A stretch of DNA of 64,000 nt from positions 3,745,591 through 3,809,590 of the forward strand of contig NZ_DS022276.1 of NCBI RefSeq assembly GCF_000153725.1, read 5' to 3'. The translations under genes and the position numbers were made by a program. Each line of letters begins with the position of its first letter. Position 1 is the first letter of the stretch. Positions 18,393 through 27,699 of the stretch are shown here, piece after piece. Origin of the DNA: Salipiger bermudensis HTCC2601 (GTDB lineage: Bacteria > Pseudomonadota > Alphaproteobacteria > Rhodobacterales > Rhodobacteraceae). The notes under the pieces were generated by a model. It saw only the letters and a program-made list of their open reading frames with translations, searched no databases and was not told where the DNA came from.

Positions 18393-19505
18393 TCAGCGCC
18401 CGGCCAGCCCGTCCGACAGAACCTTGAGCACCGTCTCGCGCGGGGCGTCGGCGGTCACGAAGGCCTGTCCGATGCCTCGGGCAAGGATGAAGCGGATGGC
18501 GCCGTCGACCACCTTCTTGTCCTGCCCCATGAGATCGTAGAGCGCCTCGGCGCCGGGAAGCTCTCCCGGGATGTCGGCCAGATCCGCCTTCATCCCCATC
18601 GCCTTGAGATGGGCGCGCAGCCGCGAGGGATCCTCCTGCGGGCAAAGCCCCAGCCGGGACGACAGCTCGAAGGCCAGAGCGCAGCCGATCGCCACGCCTT
18701 CGCCATGCAGCAGCCGGTCGGAATAGCCGGTGGCGGCCTCGAGCGCGTGGCAGAAGGTGTGGCCGAGATTGAGCAGCGCACGATCACCCTGCTCGGTCTC
18801 GTCGCGCACCACGATCTCGGCCTTCATCTCGACCGAGCGCGTCACCGCGCGGGTCAATGCGGCCCGGTCGCGCGAGGCGACCCCTGCGGCGTTGGCCTCG
18901 AGCCACTCGAAGAAGGCGGCATCGCCCAGCAGGCCGTATTTCACCACCTCACCATAGCCGGCGAGGAAATCGCGGGTCGTCAGGGTGTCCAGCACGCCGA
19001 TATCGGCCAGCACCAGCGAGGGCTGGTGGAATGCGCCGATCAGGTTCTTGCCGGAGGGCGAATTGATCCCGGTCTTGCCGCCGACCGAGCTGTCGACCTG
19101 CGCCAGAAGCGAGGTCGGGATCTGCACGAAACGCACGCCGCGGCGCAGGATCGCGGCGGCAAATCCGACGAGGTCGCCGATCACACCACCGCCAAGTGCC
19201 ACCACCACGTCGCGGCGCTCGACCTTCTGCGCAAGCAGCCACTCGGTGACGTGCTCGAGCTCGCGCCAGCACTTCGTCGCCTCTCCGGGCGGCAGCGACA
19301 GCGCCTCGCAGGCGATGCCCTCGGCGGCGAGCGCGCCGCGCAGGGTCTCGAGATGGGCGGCCGCGACGGTGGCGTCGCTCACCACGACAACGCGCGGGCG
19401 GCGCAAGAGCGGCGCGATCTCCGCCCCGGCGCGGGCCAGAAGCCCCTCACCGATCCGTACGTCATAGGCCCGCTCGCCAAGCGCCACATGCACCGTTCCG
19501 CTCAT
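18393..19505 (-). CDS. aroB: 3-dehydroquinate synthase
   Basis: The 370-residue enzyme has the NAD-binding GGGVIGDLVGFAAAILRRG segment (about 100), KTGINSPSGKNLIGAFHQPSL, and the metal-binding His region LNLGHTFCHALEAATGY and HGEGVAIG. It converts DAHP to 3-dehydroquinate, step two of the shikimate pathway. The ATG at 19505 overlaps the aroK stop (ATGA), so it is translationally coupled. A longer open frame upstream only overlaps aroK. Confidence 0.96.
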   Translation of the reverse strand: MSGTVHVALGERAYDVRIGEGLLARAGAEIAPLLRRPRVVVVSDATVAAAHLETLRGALAAEGIACEALSLPPGEATKCWRELEHVTEWLLAQKVERRDVVVALGGGVIGDLVGFAAAILRRGVRFVQIPTSLLAQVDSSVGGKTGINSPSGKNLIGAFHQPSLVLADIGVLDTLTTRDFLAGYGEVVKYGLLGDAAFFEWLEANAAGVASRDRAALTRAVTRSVEMKAEIVVRDETEQGDRALLNLGHTFCHALEAATGYSDRLLHGEGVAIGCALAFELSSRLGLCPQEDPSRLRAHLKAMGMKADLADIPGELPGAEALYDLMGQDKKVVDGAIRFILARGIGQAFVTADAPRETVLKVLSDGLAGR

Positions 19506-20086
19506 TCCGTCTTGTCCTCTTGCAATACATCCGAACGCGCCTTCAGCGCCTCGATCACCCGCCCGGCCATCGCCTCGACCGTCTTGGCCTGCTCGGAGGT
19601 CACGGTCACGTCGGCCATCGCATAGACCGGCACGCGCTGCTCGTAGATCTCGCGCAGCGTGGCGTGCGGATCGGGGGTGCGCAGCAGCGGACGCGTGTTC
19701 TTGTGCTTCACGCGGTTCCACAGCACCGGCAGCGCGGCATCGAGCCAGACGGCCACGCCGCGTTCGGTGATCATCTTGCGGTTCGCGGCGCTCATGTAGG
19801 CACCGCCCCCGGTCGAGAGCACGGAAGGCGTGCCATCGAGCAGCCGCGAGATCACCTGGCTTTCCTTCTGGCGGAAGAACGGCTCACCATCGCGTGAGAA
19901 GATCTCGGCGATGGTCATGTTGGCGGCAAGCTCGATCTCGGCGTCCGAATCCCGGAAAGGAACATGCAGCGCTGCCGCAAGTGCCTTGCCCACGGCGGTT
20001 TTTCCAGCCCCCATCATCCCCACGAGAACCACGGTCTTTCGAAGCTTCAGTGCCTGCACGCTTGTATCTCGGCCATCCATCGCCAA
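19502..20086 (-). CDS. aroK: Shikimate kinase
   Basis: The 194-residue P-loop kinase has Walker A GMMGAGKTAVG (about 23-33), the shikimate-binding DSDAEIE, the STGGGAYM motif and an Arg-rich lid (KHKNTRPLLRTPDPH). It phosphorylates shikimate at O3. It is the first gene of the leftward aroK-aroB pair, divergent from the small membrane protein at 20177. ATGs at 20086 and 20080 are both possible starts. Confidence 0.95.
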   Translation of the reverse strand: MAMDGRDTSVQALKLRKTVVLVGMMGAGKTAVGKALAAALHVPFRDSDAEIELAANMTIAEIFSRDGEPFFRQKESQVISRLLDGTPSVLSTGGGAYMSAANRKMITERGVAVWLDAALPVLWNRVKHKNTRPLLRTPDPHATLREIYEQRVPVYAMADVTVTSEQAKTVEAMAGRVIEALKARSDVLQEDKTE

Positions 20087-20176
20087 TGTTACCTTTCGAG
20101 GCCGTGAATGACGTGAGTTTGCCGAAAAGGCTAGGTATAAGTTCGGAAAAAGACACGAGGCAGGACGACCGATCGC

Positions 20177-20326
20177 ATGGGACGTATCATCAAATGGCTT
20201 TTCATCCTACTGATCCTCGGCGGGATCGCGCTGGTGGGATATGCCTATATCGGGCCGTTCTTCGGCGCCGATTTCTCACCGCCGCAAACCGAGATTCGCG
20301 AGCCCGTGGAGCTTGATGCGAACTAG
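20177..20326 (+). CDS. Small single-pass membrane protein
   Basis: The 49-residue product reads MGRIIKWLFILLILGGIALV, continues GYAYIGPFFGADFSPPQTEI and ends REPVELDAN. It has one transmembrane helix with a positively charged N-terminus, then a short acidic, Pro-containing tail on the outside. Its last 11 bp overlap the start of the next gene in another frame, a coupling that supports both reading frames. I do not know the family. The position (small membrane protein, secreted helical protein, xerD) suggests a co-transcribed unit divergent from aroK. Confidence 0.75.
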   Translation: MGRIIKWLFILLILGGIALVGYAYIGPFFGADFSPPQTEIREPVELDAN

Positions 20327-21899
20327 GATCCTGACACTTGCGCTCGGGCTGGGCGTGGCCTCGGCGACTGTCGCGCAGGACGCGCAGCGGCCGATGTCGG
20401 CCATCGACTGGCTCGATGGCGGCGACAGCAACGCGCCAGCGGTGCTGCGCCCCTCGCCGCTGCGCAATCCGCAGCCCTTCGGCGTGCCGCTCGACGAACC
20501 GCCGGTGGCCAGCTCAGTGCAGCGCCCCGAGGTCGAGAGCGCGCCGCTTGGCGAACCCACCGCCGAGGCGGTGGGGCTGTTGCCGATGTCCGTCACCGGC
20601 CTGCCGCGCAACCTCTGGCGAAGCAGCGAGGTCGACACCCTCGCCGAGCTCATCGAGGAGGTCGACCCGGCGGTGCCGGCGCTCTCGGCCCTGCTTTTCA
20701 CCCTGCTGCTGGCCGAGGCCGATGCGCCCATCGGCTCCGGCGAGGGCGCACCGCTGCTTGCGGCCCGGCTCGACCGGCTGATCGAGGAAGGCGCGGTCGA
20801 TCCCGGCCTCGCGCTGATCGAGCGCGCCGGCGGCGCCACCAGCGCCGATCTCTTCGCGCGCTGGTTCGACCTCGCGCTGCTGGCCGACAGTCCCGACGCA
20901 GCCTGCCGGGTGCTGCAGCGCCAGCCGCAGCTGTCCGACGATCTGGCCACGCGGGTGTTCTGCGATGCTCGCAACGGACGCTGGGATCATGCAGTGACGG
21001 TGCTGGGCACCGCCGACGCGCTCGACCAGATCAACGACCGCGATGCCGAGCTGCTGCTCCGCTTCGTCGAGCCCGGGCTGGTTGACGAGGGCAACCCGGT
21101 GCCGCCGCCGGCACAACCCACACCGCTGCAATTCCGCCTGTTCGAGGCGGTGGGCGAGACCCTGCCCACGCAACCCCTGCCCCGCGCCTTCGCTGCCGCC
21201 GATCTCAGCGGCACCAGCGGCTGGCGGGCGCAGCTTCTGGCCGCCGAACGGCTGGCCGCGCATGGCGCGCTGTCGGCCAACCGTCTGCTGGGGCTCTACT
21301 CCGAGCGCAGGCCCGCCGCGTCGGGCGGCGTCTGGGACCGCGTCGCCGCGGTGCAGGCGCTCGATGCGGCGCTGAACGAGGGCCGCGAGGACCTGATCGG
21401 GCCGGCGCTGGTTTCGGCCTGGGGCCAGATGCGCAGCGCGGGCCTGCTGGTGCCGTTCTCCGAGCTTTTCGGCGAGCGGCTGAGCGAGCATACGCTCGAG
21501 GGGCGCGCAGGTCGGCTGGCGCGCCGCGCCGCGCTGTTGTCGCCGGGCTACGAGACCGCCGCACGCGCGCTAGACGAGACAGGCGGCCGGCTCGGCCTTT
21601 CCGCGACCATCGCATCCGGTCAGGCTCCCGATCCGCTGCCCGAGGCCGCCTTCGAGGCCGCCGTGGCGCGCGCCTGGGACGATCCAACCCCGCCGGCCGA
21701 GCTGGCGCGGCGGCTGCAGCAGGGCAAGCTCGGCGAGGTGGTGCTGCGCAGCATGGCGCTGTTCGAGACCGGCGCCGCCGGCAATCACCAAGACCTGACC
21801 GAGGCACTGGCCACCCTGCGCGCCGTCGGGCTCGAGGACACCGCACGCCGGGCCGCCATCGAGCTGCTGATCCTCGAGGAAGAGGGCGCGCTGCGATGA
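20316..21899 (+). CDS. Secreted alpha-helical hypothetical protein
   Basis: The 527-residue protein starts at the ATG at 20316 with a signal peptide (MRTRILTLALGLGVASATVAQ). The mature part is Leu/Ala/Glu/Arg-rich with regular amphipathic helices and no catalytic motif I can see, in keeping with a helical-repeat scaffold in the periplasm. Cysteines are few (two, near residues 197 and 211). It overlaps the upstream membrane protein by 11 bp and the xerD start by four (ATGA). The function is unknown; the neighbours suggest a conserved unit rather than a role. Confidence 0.8.
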   Translation: MRTRILTLALGLGVASATVAQDAQRPMSAIDWLDGGDSNAPAVLRPSPLRNPQPFGVPLDEPPVASSVQRPEVESAPLGEPTAEAVGLLPMSVTGLPRNLWRSSEVDTLAELIEEVDPAVPALSALLFTLLLAEADAPIGSGEGAPLLAARLDRLIEEGAVDPGLALIERAGGATSADLFARWFDLALLADSPDAACRVLQRQPQLSDDLATRVFCDARNGRWDHAVTVLGTADALDQINDRDAELLLRFVEPGLVDEGNPVPPPAQPTPLQFRLFEAVGETLPTQPLPRAFAAADLSGTSGWRAQLLAAERLAAHGALSANRLLGLYSERRPAASGGVWDRVAAVQALDAALNEGREDLIGPALVSAWGQMRSAGLLVPFSELFGERLSEHTLEGRAGRLARRAALLSPGYETAARALDETGGRLGLSATIASGQAPDPLPEAAFEAAVARAWDDPTPPAELARRLQQGKLGEVVLRSMALFETGAAGNHQDLTEALATLRAVGLEDTARRAAIELLILEEEGALR

Positions 21900-22818
21900 G
21901 CGCCGCCAACTGGACCGGCGCCTTTCTCGAGGCACAGGCCGCGGAACGCGGTGCCGCCGACAACACGACCGCCGCCTATGCCCGCGACCTCAACGATTTC
22001 ACCGGCTGGCTGGCGGCACGCGGGCACGGGCTCGACACCGCGCAGCGCGCCGATGTGGAAGCCTACCTGATCGAGTGCGAGGCACAGGGGCTCGCCGTCT
22101 CGACCCGGGCGCGGCGGCTGTCCTCGATCAAGCAGCTCTACCGCTTCGCCTTCGAGGAAGGCCTGCGCGAGGACAACCCGGCGGTACAGATCTCGGGCCC
22201 CGGCAAGAGCAAGCGCCTGCCCAAGACGCTGTCGATCGAAGAGGTCGACCGGCTGCTGCAAGCGGCCACCGAGCACGGCCGCACCGAGGATGACGGCGGC
22301 GCACACCTGCCTGATGCAGCTGCTCTACGCCACGGGCATGCGGGTGACCGAGCTCGTCACCTGCCGCTTCGGCGGCGCGCGGCGATCCGCGCATGCTGCT
22401 GATCCGTGGCAAGGGCGGCAAGGAGCGCATGGTGCCGCTCTCGCCCCCGGCGCGCGAAGCGCTGGCGGCGTGGCTCGCCTGCCGCGATGCCCAGGACGAG
22501 GCCGGGCGCGCCAAGGGCAAGCCGGGCTCGCCGCATCTGTTCCCTTCGCGCGGCAAGGCCGGGCACCTGACCCGCCACGCCTTCTATCTGCAGATCAAGG
22601 ACATGGCGGTGCGCGCCGGCGTGTCGCCCGCGAAGGTCACCCCGCACACCCTGCGCCACGCCTTCGCCACCCACCTGCTGCAGAACGGCGCCGACCTGCG
22701 CGCCATCCAGACCTTCCTCGGCCATGCCGACGTGGCCACCACCGAGATCTACACCCACGTGCTCGAGGAGCGGCTGCGCGAGCTGGTGCTCGATCATCAC
22801 CCGCTCGCCCGCGAGTGA
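21896..22818 (+). pseudogene. xerD: Tyrosine recombinase XerD, frameshifted
   Basis: The N-terminal core-binding domain (about 130 codons from 21896, ending LLQAATEHGRTEDD) is in one frame. A short middle piece [18 protein letters not shown] (about 22305-22361) is in a second frame, and the catalytic C-terminal part from about 22375 ([19 protein letters not shown] onward) is in a third. Joined, they give a normal XerD of about 300 residues with the full catalytic set: Arg in GMRVTEL, Lys in GKGGKER, HTLRH, GH in FLGHAD, and Tyr in EIYTHV. Each break equals a gain of one or a loss of two bases. XerD resolves chromosome dimers and is normally essential for fitness, so sequence error is a serious possibility. 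It is coupled to the upstream gene by ATGA. Confidence 0.85.
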
Positions 22819-22990
22819 CCCGCCGGGACACTTGCCGCCGACGCCGTGCAAGGAAAGCTCAGGCGGCCTGAAAAACGCGCGCCCGCCCCCGGCCCTATTG
22901 CCACTGCGCCGGCGCCGGCCTTGAACCGCACCCGTGCGCACCCCATAACGTCCCGGACCACCGGACAGACCCAGCAAGAGACGCCCCCCA

Positions 22991-24325
22991 ATGGACGCCA
23001 CCACCGCCGCCGCCTCCGGCACCGATCTCACCCTCTGGATCACCGCCGGGGCCATCGCCCTGCTGATCCTGATGTCGGCCTTCTTCTCGGGCTCCGAGAC
23101 GGCGCTGACCGCGGCCTCGCGCGGCAAGCTGCGCGCGGCGCAGGATCGCGGTTCCAAGGGCGCCGACACCGCGCTCAAGATCACCGAGGACAACGAGCGC
23201 CTGATCGGCTCGGTGCTGCTGGGCAACAACCTCGTCAACATCCTCGCCACCTCGCTGGCCACCACGCTGTTCACCGGCCTCTTCGGCGACAGCGGCGTGG
23301 CGATGGCGACGCTGGTGATGACGCTCCTCGTGCTGATCTTCGCCGAGGTGCTGCCCAAGACCTACGCCATCACCAATCCCGAGAGCGCGGCCTCGAGCGT
23401 CGCGCGGCCAATCTCGCTGATCATCCTGGTGTTCTCGCCCATCGTGAGCGCCATCCGTGCCATCGTGCGGCTGCTGCTGCGCGCCGTTGGCGTGCAGACC
23501 GATCCCGACAGCCAGATTCTTGCGGTGCGCGAGGAAATCGCCGGTGCTCTGCAGCTCGGTCATTCCGAGGGCGTAGTGGAAAAGGAAGACCGTGACCGCA
23601 TCCTCGGTGCGCTCGATCTCGCCGAGCGCACCGTCGAGGAGATCATGCTGCACCGCTCGAATATCGAGATGATCGACGCCTCGAGCAGCCCGCGCGAGAT
23701 CCTCAAGCAGTGCCTCGAGAGCAACTACACCCGTTTGCCGGTCTATCGCGACGATCCCGAGAACATCATCGGTGTGGCCCATGCCAAGGACCTGATGCGC
23801 GCCATGTACGAGACCATCGCCAATGCGGGCGACCGCGCCGCCGAGGCCCTGGAGGAGTTCAACATCACCGAGGTGATGATGAAGCCCTATTTCGTGCCCG
23901 ACACCACGACGCTTGCCGACCAGATGCGCAACTTCCTGCGCAAGCACACCCACTTCGCGCTGGTGGTCGACGAGTACGGCTCGCTCGAGGGGCTGCTGAC
24001 GCTCGAGGACATCCTCGAGGAGATCGTCGGCGAGATCACCGACGAGCACGACCCCGATGCCGAGCACCAGGTGAAGGCGGGCGACGATGGCTGGTTCTGG
24101 CTCGACGGCGCGATGACGATCCGCGATCTCAACCGCGCCACCGACTGGTCACTGCCCGACGACGAGGCCAACACCATCGCGGGCCTCGTCATTCACGAGG
24201 CGCAGATGATCCCCACCGTCGGCCAGCGCTTCACCTTCCACGGCTTCCGCTTCGAGGTGATGGAGCGCGAGCACAACCGCGTCACTCGGCTGCGCGTGCG
24301 GCCCCTCGAGCCGGTGTCTGGCTGA
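22991..24325 (+). CDS. CorC/HlyC-type transporter (CNNM DUF21, CBS pair, CorC domain)
   Basis: The 444-residue inner-membrane protein has an N-terminal DUF21/CNNM domain with about four helices (to about 150; it includes SAFFSGSETALTAASRGKL and the LGNNLVNILAT segment). A CBS pair (about 205-345) follows, with TRLPVYRDDPENIIGVAHAK and HFALVVDEYGSLEGLLTLED, then a C-terminal CorC/HlyC domain (about 360-440). The family is linked to Mg/Co efflux or ion homeostasis; haemolysin labels for it are historical. The 172-bp upstream gap holds its leader. Its last 44 bp overlap the convergent histidine kinase gene. Confidence 0.9.
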   Translation: MDATTAAASGTDLTLWITAGAIALLILMSAFFSGSETALTAASRGKLRAAQDRGSKGADTALKITEDNERLIGSVLLGNNLVNILATSLATTLFTGLFGDSGVAMATLVMTLLVLIFAEVLPKTYAITNPESAASSVARPISLIILVFSPIVSAIRAIVRLLLRAVGVQTDPDSQILAVREEIAGALQLGHSEGVVEKEDRDRILGALDLAERTVEEIMLHRSNIEMIDASSSPREILKQCLESNYTRLPVYRDDPENIIGVAHAKDLMRAMYETIANAGDRAAEALEEFNITEVMMKPYFVPDTTTLADQMRNFLRKHTHFALVVDEYGSLEGLLTLEDILEEIVGEITDEHDPDAEHQVKAGDDGWFWLDGAMTIRDLNRATDWSLPDDEANTIAGLVIHEAQMIPTVGQRFTFHGFRFEVMEREHNRVTRLRVRPLEPVSG

Positions 24326-25466
24326 CCCGGCCGACCCGGTCGCTCTCGCTTCGGTGCATGTCGATGGGCAGGTCGGCGCAAAGCTCGAACCCGCCCTCGA
24401 CGCGGCCCTCGCTCAGCGTGCCGCCGATCTGGGTGGCCGCAGCCTCCATCAGACGTGCCCCGAGAGAGGTCGACGACAGCGAGTCGACCACCGGCTCTGC
24501 GCTGCGCATCCGGCCATTGTCGCTGCAGATCAGTTGCATGCGGTTGGGGCCGGTACGCTCGAGGCGGAAACGGATCACGACCTCGTCGCCGCTCTCGGGC
24601 TCGGCGTATTTCGCGGCGTTGGCGGCGAATTCGTTGGCGATCACGCCAAGCGCCGCGGCGACCCGGGAATCGACCTCGATGCGGGTCGCGCCCTCGATCT
24701 CGACCCGCGTGCCGGTCAGAGCGTTGCGCTGCAAGAGCTGCGCCACCCGCTCGAGATAGCTGTCGAGCCGGACGTGATGCATCTTTGAGGTCAGGTTGAG
24801 CTCGGCATGAAGCTGCGCGATGGCATCGACGCGCCGCCCGATCGCGTCAAGCGCGTCCTGCGCCTCGGCATTGGTGATGCGTGAGCGGTAGAGCCGCACG
24901 GTCGAGGCGACGGTCTGCAGCGAGTTCTTGACCCGATGATCGATTTCCTCGCGCAGCATCTCCTTGTTCTTCAGTGCGCGCTGAAGATCGAGCTGGCGGA
25001 TCACCTGGCGCGACATCACCATCAGCAGCTGACGTTGCGCCGGCGTGAGCTTGCGCGGCTTGGTGTCGAGCACGCAGAGCGAGCCGATGCTATGGCCGCT
25101 GCGGGTGATGAGCGGTGCACCGGCATAGTAACGCATCTCGGCCAGCACGCCGCAGCAGAGCGGGTTGTCGGCGGTGCGCGCGTCATCCAGCGTGTCCTCG
25201 ATCTCGAGGATGTCGTCGCCGAGGATGGCATGGGCGCAGATCGACTGCTCGAGCGGCGTCTCGGAGGGCTCGAAGCCATGGCGTGCGCGGAACCACTGCC
25301 GGTCCTCGTCCACGAGGCTGATCAGCGCCACGGGCATGTCGAGCATGGTCGCCAGAAGATCGACCACCTCGTCGAAAGCGGGGTCGCGCGCGCTGTCGAG
25401 CACGCCGTAGCTTTCCAGCTCGGCGAGGCGCTCGTCCTCATCTTCGTGTTTGGGCGCTAACACCAT
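24282..25466 (-). CDS. GAF-domain sensor histidine kinase (HisKA_2 type)
   Basis: This 394-residue soluble kinase has a GAF domain (about 30-165: FDEVVDLLATMLDMPVALIS ... WFRARHGFEPSETPLEQSIC). The HisKA_2 phospho-acceptor motif EIDHRVKNSLQTVAS follows with His177. The ATPase domain has the N-box NEFAANAAKYAEP (Asn279) and the CSDNGRM G1 box. There is no transmembrane segment. The GAF resembles those of bilin-like or small-molecule sensors, with Cys77 and Cys104/105 present, but ligand binding cannot be claimed. The basic C-terminal tail is disordered. No response regulator is adjacent, so it is probably an orphan kinase, possibly of the general stress response. Confidence 0.85.
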   Translation of the reverse strand: MVLAPKHEDEDERLAELESYGVLDSARDPAFDEVVDLLATMLDMPVALISLVDEDRQWFRARHGFEPSETPLEQSICAHAILGDDILEIEDTLDDARTADNPLCCGVLAEMRYYAGAPLITRSGHSIGSLCVLDTKPRKLTPAQRQLLMVMSRQVIRQLDLQRALKNKEMLREEIDHRVKNSLQTVASTVRLYRSRITNAEAQDALDAIGRRVDAIAQLHAELNLTSKMHHVRLDSYLERVAQLLQRNALTGTRVEIEGATRIEVDSRVAAALGVIANEFAANAAKYAEPESGDEVVIRFRLERTGPNRMQLICSDNGRMRSAEPVVDSLSSTSLGARLMEAAATQIGGTLSEGRVEGGFELCADLPIDMHRSESDRVGRVSQTPARGAARAAE

Positions 25467-25693
25467 CTTGGGCTTGTTCCCTCAAGTGACTCCGGCGAGG
25501 CACCTTATTGCAATGGCGCGGAGGGTCAACCGCGCTTTGCGACGCGCGAGGCGGGATTTTGCGCGGTATACGACCGGTGGCGCCCCCTGCTCCTGGCCGA
25601 CGTTTTTTTTGATTAACGTCCCATTGCCCCCACGTAATGAAATCTTCACCAAAAAACGCACCGCTAACATGCAACATCCGGTATAAGGCCCGC

Positions 25694-26302
25694 ATGGGAG
25701 GAATCGCGATCTTGATTCCCGCTGCCGGTGCCAGCCGCCGGATGCGCGGGTCCGACAAGCTTCTGATGCAGGTCAGGGGCGTGCCGTTGCTGCGCCGTCA
25801 GGCGCTCGCGGCGCTCGAAGCCGGGGATCATGTCGCGGTGGCCTTACCGGCGCATGATCACCCGCGCGCCGAGGCACTGCGTGGCCTGCCGGTGCAGATC
25901 GTCGAGGTGCCGGATGCCGAGCTTGGCATGTCCTCCTCGTTGCGCCGCGCGGTCAGCCTGCTGCCCCGCGGACTCGAGGGTGTGATGATCCTGCCCGCCG
26001 ACATGCCCGAAATCACCGCCGCCGACATGTCGCAGCTGATCGCGGCCTTCCGCGCGGTTCCGCACCCCACGATCCAGCGCGCCACCGCCGAGGACGGCAC
26101 GCCGGGCCACCCGGTGCTGTTCCCGTCCGACTGCTTTCCGGCGCTGCAGGCGCTGAGCGGAGATTTCGGTGCCAAGGCGGTGCTGACGGCAAATATCCAC
26201 CGGGTTCGCGACTTTCCCCTTCCCGGTGCCCGTGCGCTGATCGATCTCGATACGCCGGAGGCCTGGCAGGAGTGGGAAGCGGCGCAGCAGGCGGCTGAAT
26301 AG
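25694..26302 (+). CDS. MobA-like NTP transferase (molybdenum cofactor cytidylyl- or guanylyltransferase type)
   Basis: The 202-residue nucleotidyltransferase has the N-terminal signature ILIPAAGASRRMRGSDKLLM (LxAGxSxRMGxxK), the metal-binding GVMILPADMPEIT block and the GTPGHPVLFPS loop of the MobA/MocA family. It could activate molybdopterin with CTP (MocA type) or another precursor. No xanthine-dehydrogenase genes adjoin it here. The ATG at 25694 gives the correct N-terminus. It converges with glycerate kinase, with a 97-bp gap. Confidence 0.82.
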   Translation: MGGIAILIPAAGASRRMRGSDKLLMQVRGVPLLRRQALAALEAGDHVAVALPAHDHPRAEALRGLPVQIVEVPDAELGMSSSLRRAVSLLPRGLEGVMILPADMPEITAADMSQLIAAFRAVPHPTIQRATAEDGTPGHPVLFPSDCFPALQALSGDFGAKAVLTANIHRVRDFPLPGARALIDLDTPEAWQEWEAAQQAAE

Positions 26303-26399
26303 TCACTTCGGACAAGACAGACCTGCCGCCGGGTCGTACTTCGCGCACGGCTTGAGCCCGCAAACTGTGATAGCCGCACAACTGGCGCGGTCGGCCTTC

Positions 26400-27671
26400 T
26401 CAGCCTGCAGCCGTCACCAGAATTGCCCGGAAATCGTTGACATTGGTTCCGGTCGGCCCCGGCACGAAAAGCCCGCCCGCGCGCTCGAACGCGCCCCATG
26501 CGTCGTTGCGCGAGAGTAGCGTCATCGCGTCCTCGCCACTGTCGCGCAGCGAGGCCGCGGTGGTGCCGTCGGCGAACGCCCCGGCGTTGTCCTCGGTGCC
26601 ATCGATGCCGTCGGTATCGGCGGCCAGCGCATGAATGCCGTCCTGCCCGTCAATGGCGTGGGCAAAGGCCAGCAGGAACTCGGTGTTGCGGCCGCCGCGC
26701 CCGCCATCGCCGCGCAGCGTCACCGTGGTCTCGCCGCCCGAGAGCAGCACCACCGGCGGCGCGAAGGGACGGCCGTGCGTCGCGACCTCTCGGGCGATGG
26801 CGGCGTGCACATAGCCCACGTCGCGGGCCTCGCCCTCGACCGAATCCGACAGTATTGCCGCTGAGAGCCCGGCCTCCTCGGCCTTGCGCGCCGCCGCTTC
26901 AAGCGACAGCCGCGCCGAAGCCACCACGTGCACCTCGTTGCCGCTGAAACAGGGATCGTCAGGCATCGGGGCGGCGGAGGCGGCGCTGCGGATGTGCGCC
27001 AGGATGGTGTCGGGCAGCGCGATGTTCCACGCCTCGATCATCCCCAGGGCCGCCTTCGCATCGACGCGGTCCGGCACCGTCGGCCCCGAGGCCACCTGTG
27101 CGGGATCGTCACCCGGCACGTCCGAGACGATCAGGCTCACCACCCTAGCCGGCGCGCAGGCGGCGGCGAGCCGCCCGCCCTTGATCCGGCTGGCATGTTT
27201 TCGGATCGCGTTCATCACCCCGATCGGCGCGCCCGAGCCCAGAAGCGCGCGGTTCAGCGCCTGCTCGTCTTCGAGCGTCAGCCCGTCGGGCGGGGCCGGC
27301 AGCAGGGCCGAGCCGCCGCCGCAGACCAGCGCCACCACAAGATCGTCGGGTCCCAGCCGCGAGACCGCCTCGAACAGCGCCGCACTGGCCTCGAGCCCGG
27401 CCGCATCGGGCACAGGGTGGGCCGCTTCCATGACACGCAGATGCTGGCAGGGCGCGGCATATCCGTAGCGCGTCACCACGACGCCCTCGACCGGGTCACC
27501 CCAGAGCCGCTCGAAAGCGGCGGCGAGCTGCGCCGCCCCCTTGCCGAGGCCGATGACGACAGTGCGCCCCTTGGGCTTCTCCGGCAGAGCCGCGCGCAGC
27601 GCGCGCTCCGGATCGGCGGCGGCGACCGCGGCCTCGAATAGCCCGGTAAGAAACGCCCGTTCGTCCTGCAT
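26400..27671 (-). CDS. Glycerate 2-kinase / MOFRL-family hydroxypyruvate reductase
   Basis: The 423-residue enzyme has an N-terminal DUF4147 domain (GKGAAQLAAAFERLWG; VCGGGSALLPAPPDGLTLED, with the substrate-binding GGGSAL) and a C-terminal MOFRL domain (about 290-420; LLSGGETTVTL, GGRNTEFLLAFA, ADTDGIDG and GPTGTNVNDFRAIL). It phosphorylates D-glycerate to 2-phosphoglycerate; older annotations call it TtuD hydroxypyruvate reductase. The start is the ATG at 27671, which follows a TTG in frame. It is 28 bp downstream of the acyl-CoA-ligase-like gene and probably co-transcribed with it. Confidence 0.9.
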   Translation of the reverse strand: MQDERAFLTGLFEAAVAAADPERALRAALPEKPKGRTVVIGLGKGAAQLAAAFERLWGDPVEGVVVTRYGYAAPCQHLRVMEAAHPVPDAAGLEASAALFEAVSRLGPDDLVVALVCGGGSALLPAPPDGLTLEDEQALNRALLGSGAPIGVMNAIRKHASRIKGGRLAAACAPARVVSLIVSDVPGDDPAQVASGPTVPDRVDAKAALGMIEAWNIALPDTILAHIRSAASAAPMPDDPCFSGNEVHVVASARLSLEAAARKAEEAGLSAAILSDSVEGEARDVGYVHAAIAREVATHGRPFAPPVVLLSGGETTVTLRGDGGRGGRNTEFLLAFAHAIDGQDGIHALAADTDGIDGTEDNAGAFADGTTAASLRDSGEDAMTLLSRNDAWGAFERAGGLFVPGPTGTNVNDFRAILVTAAG

Positions 27672-27699
27672 CAACTCTGTGCCCCTCGCCTGTCGGTTT

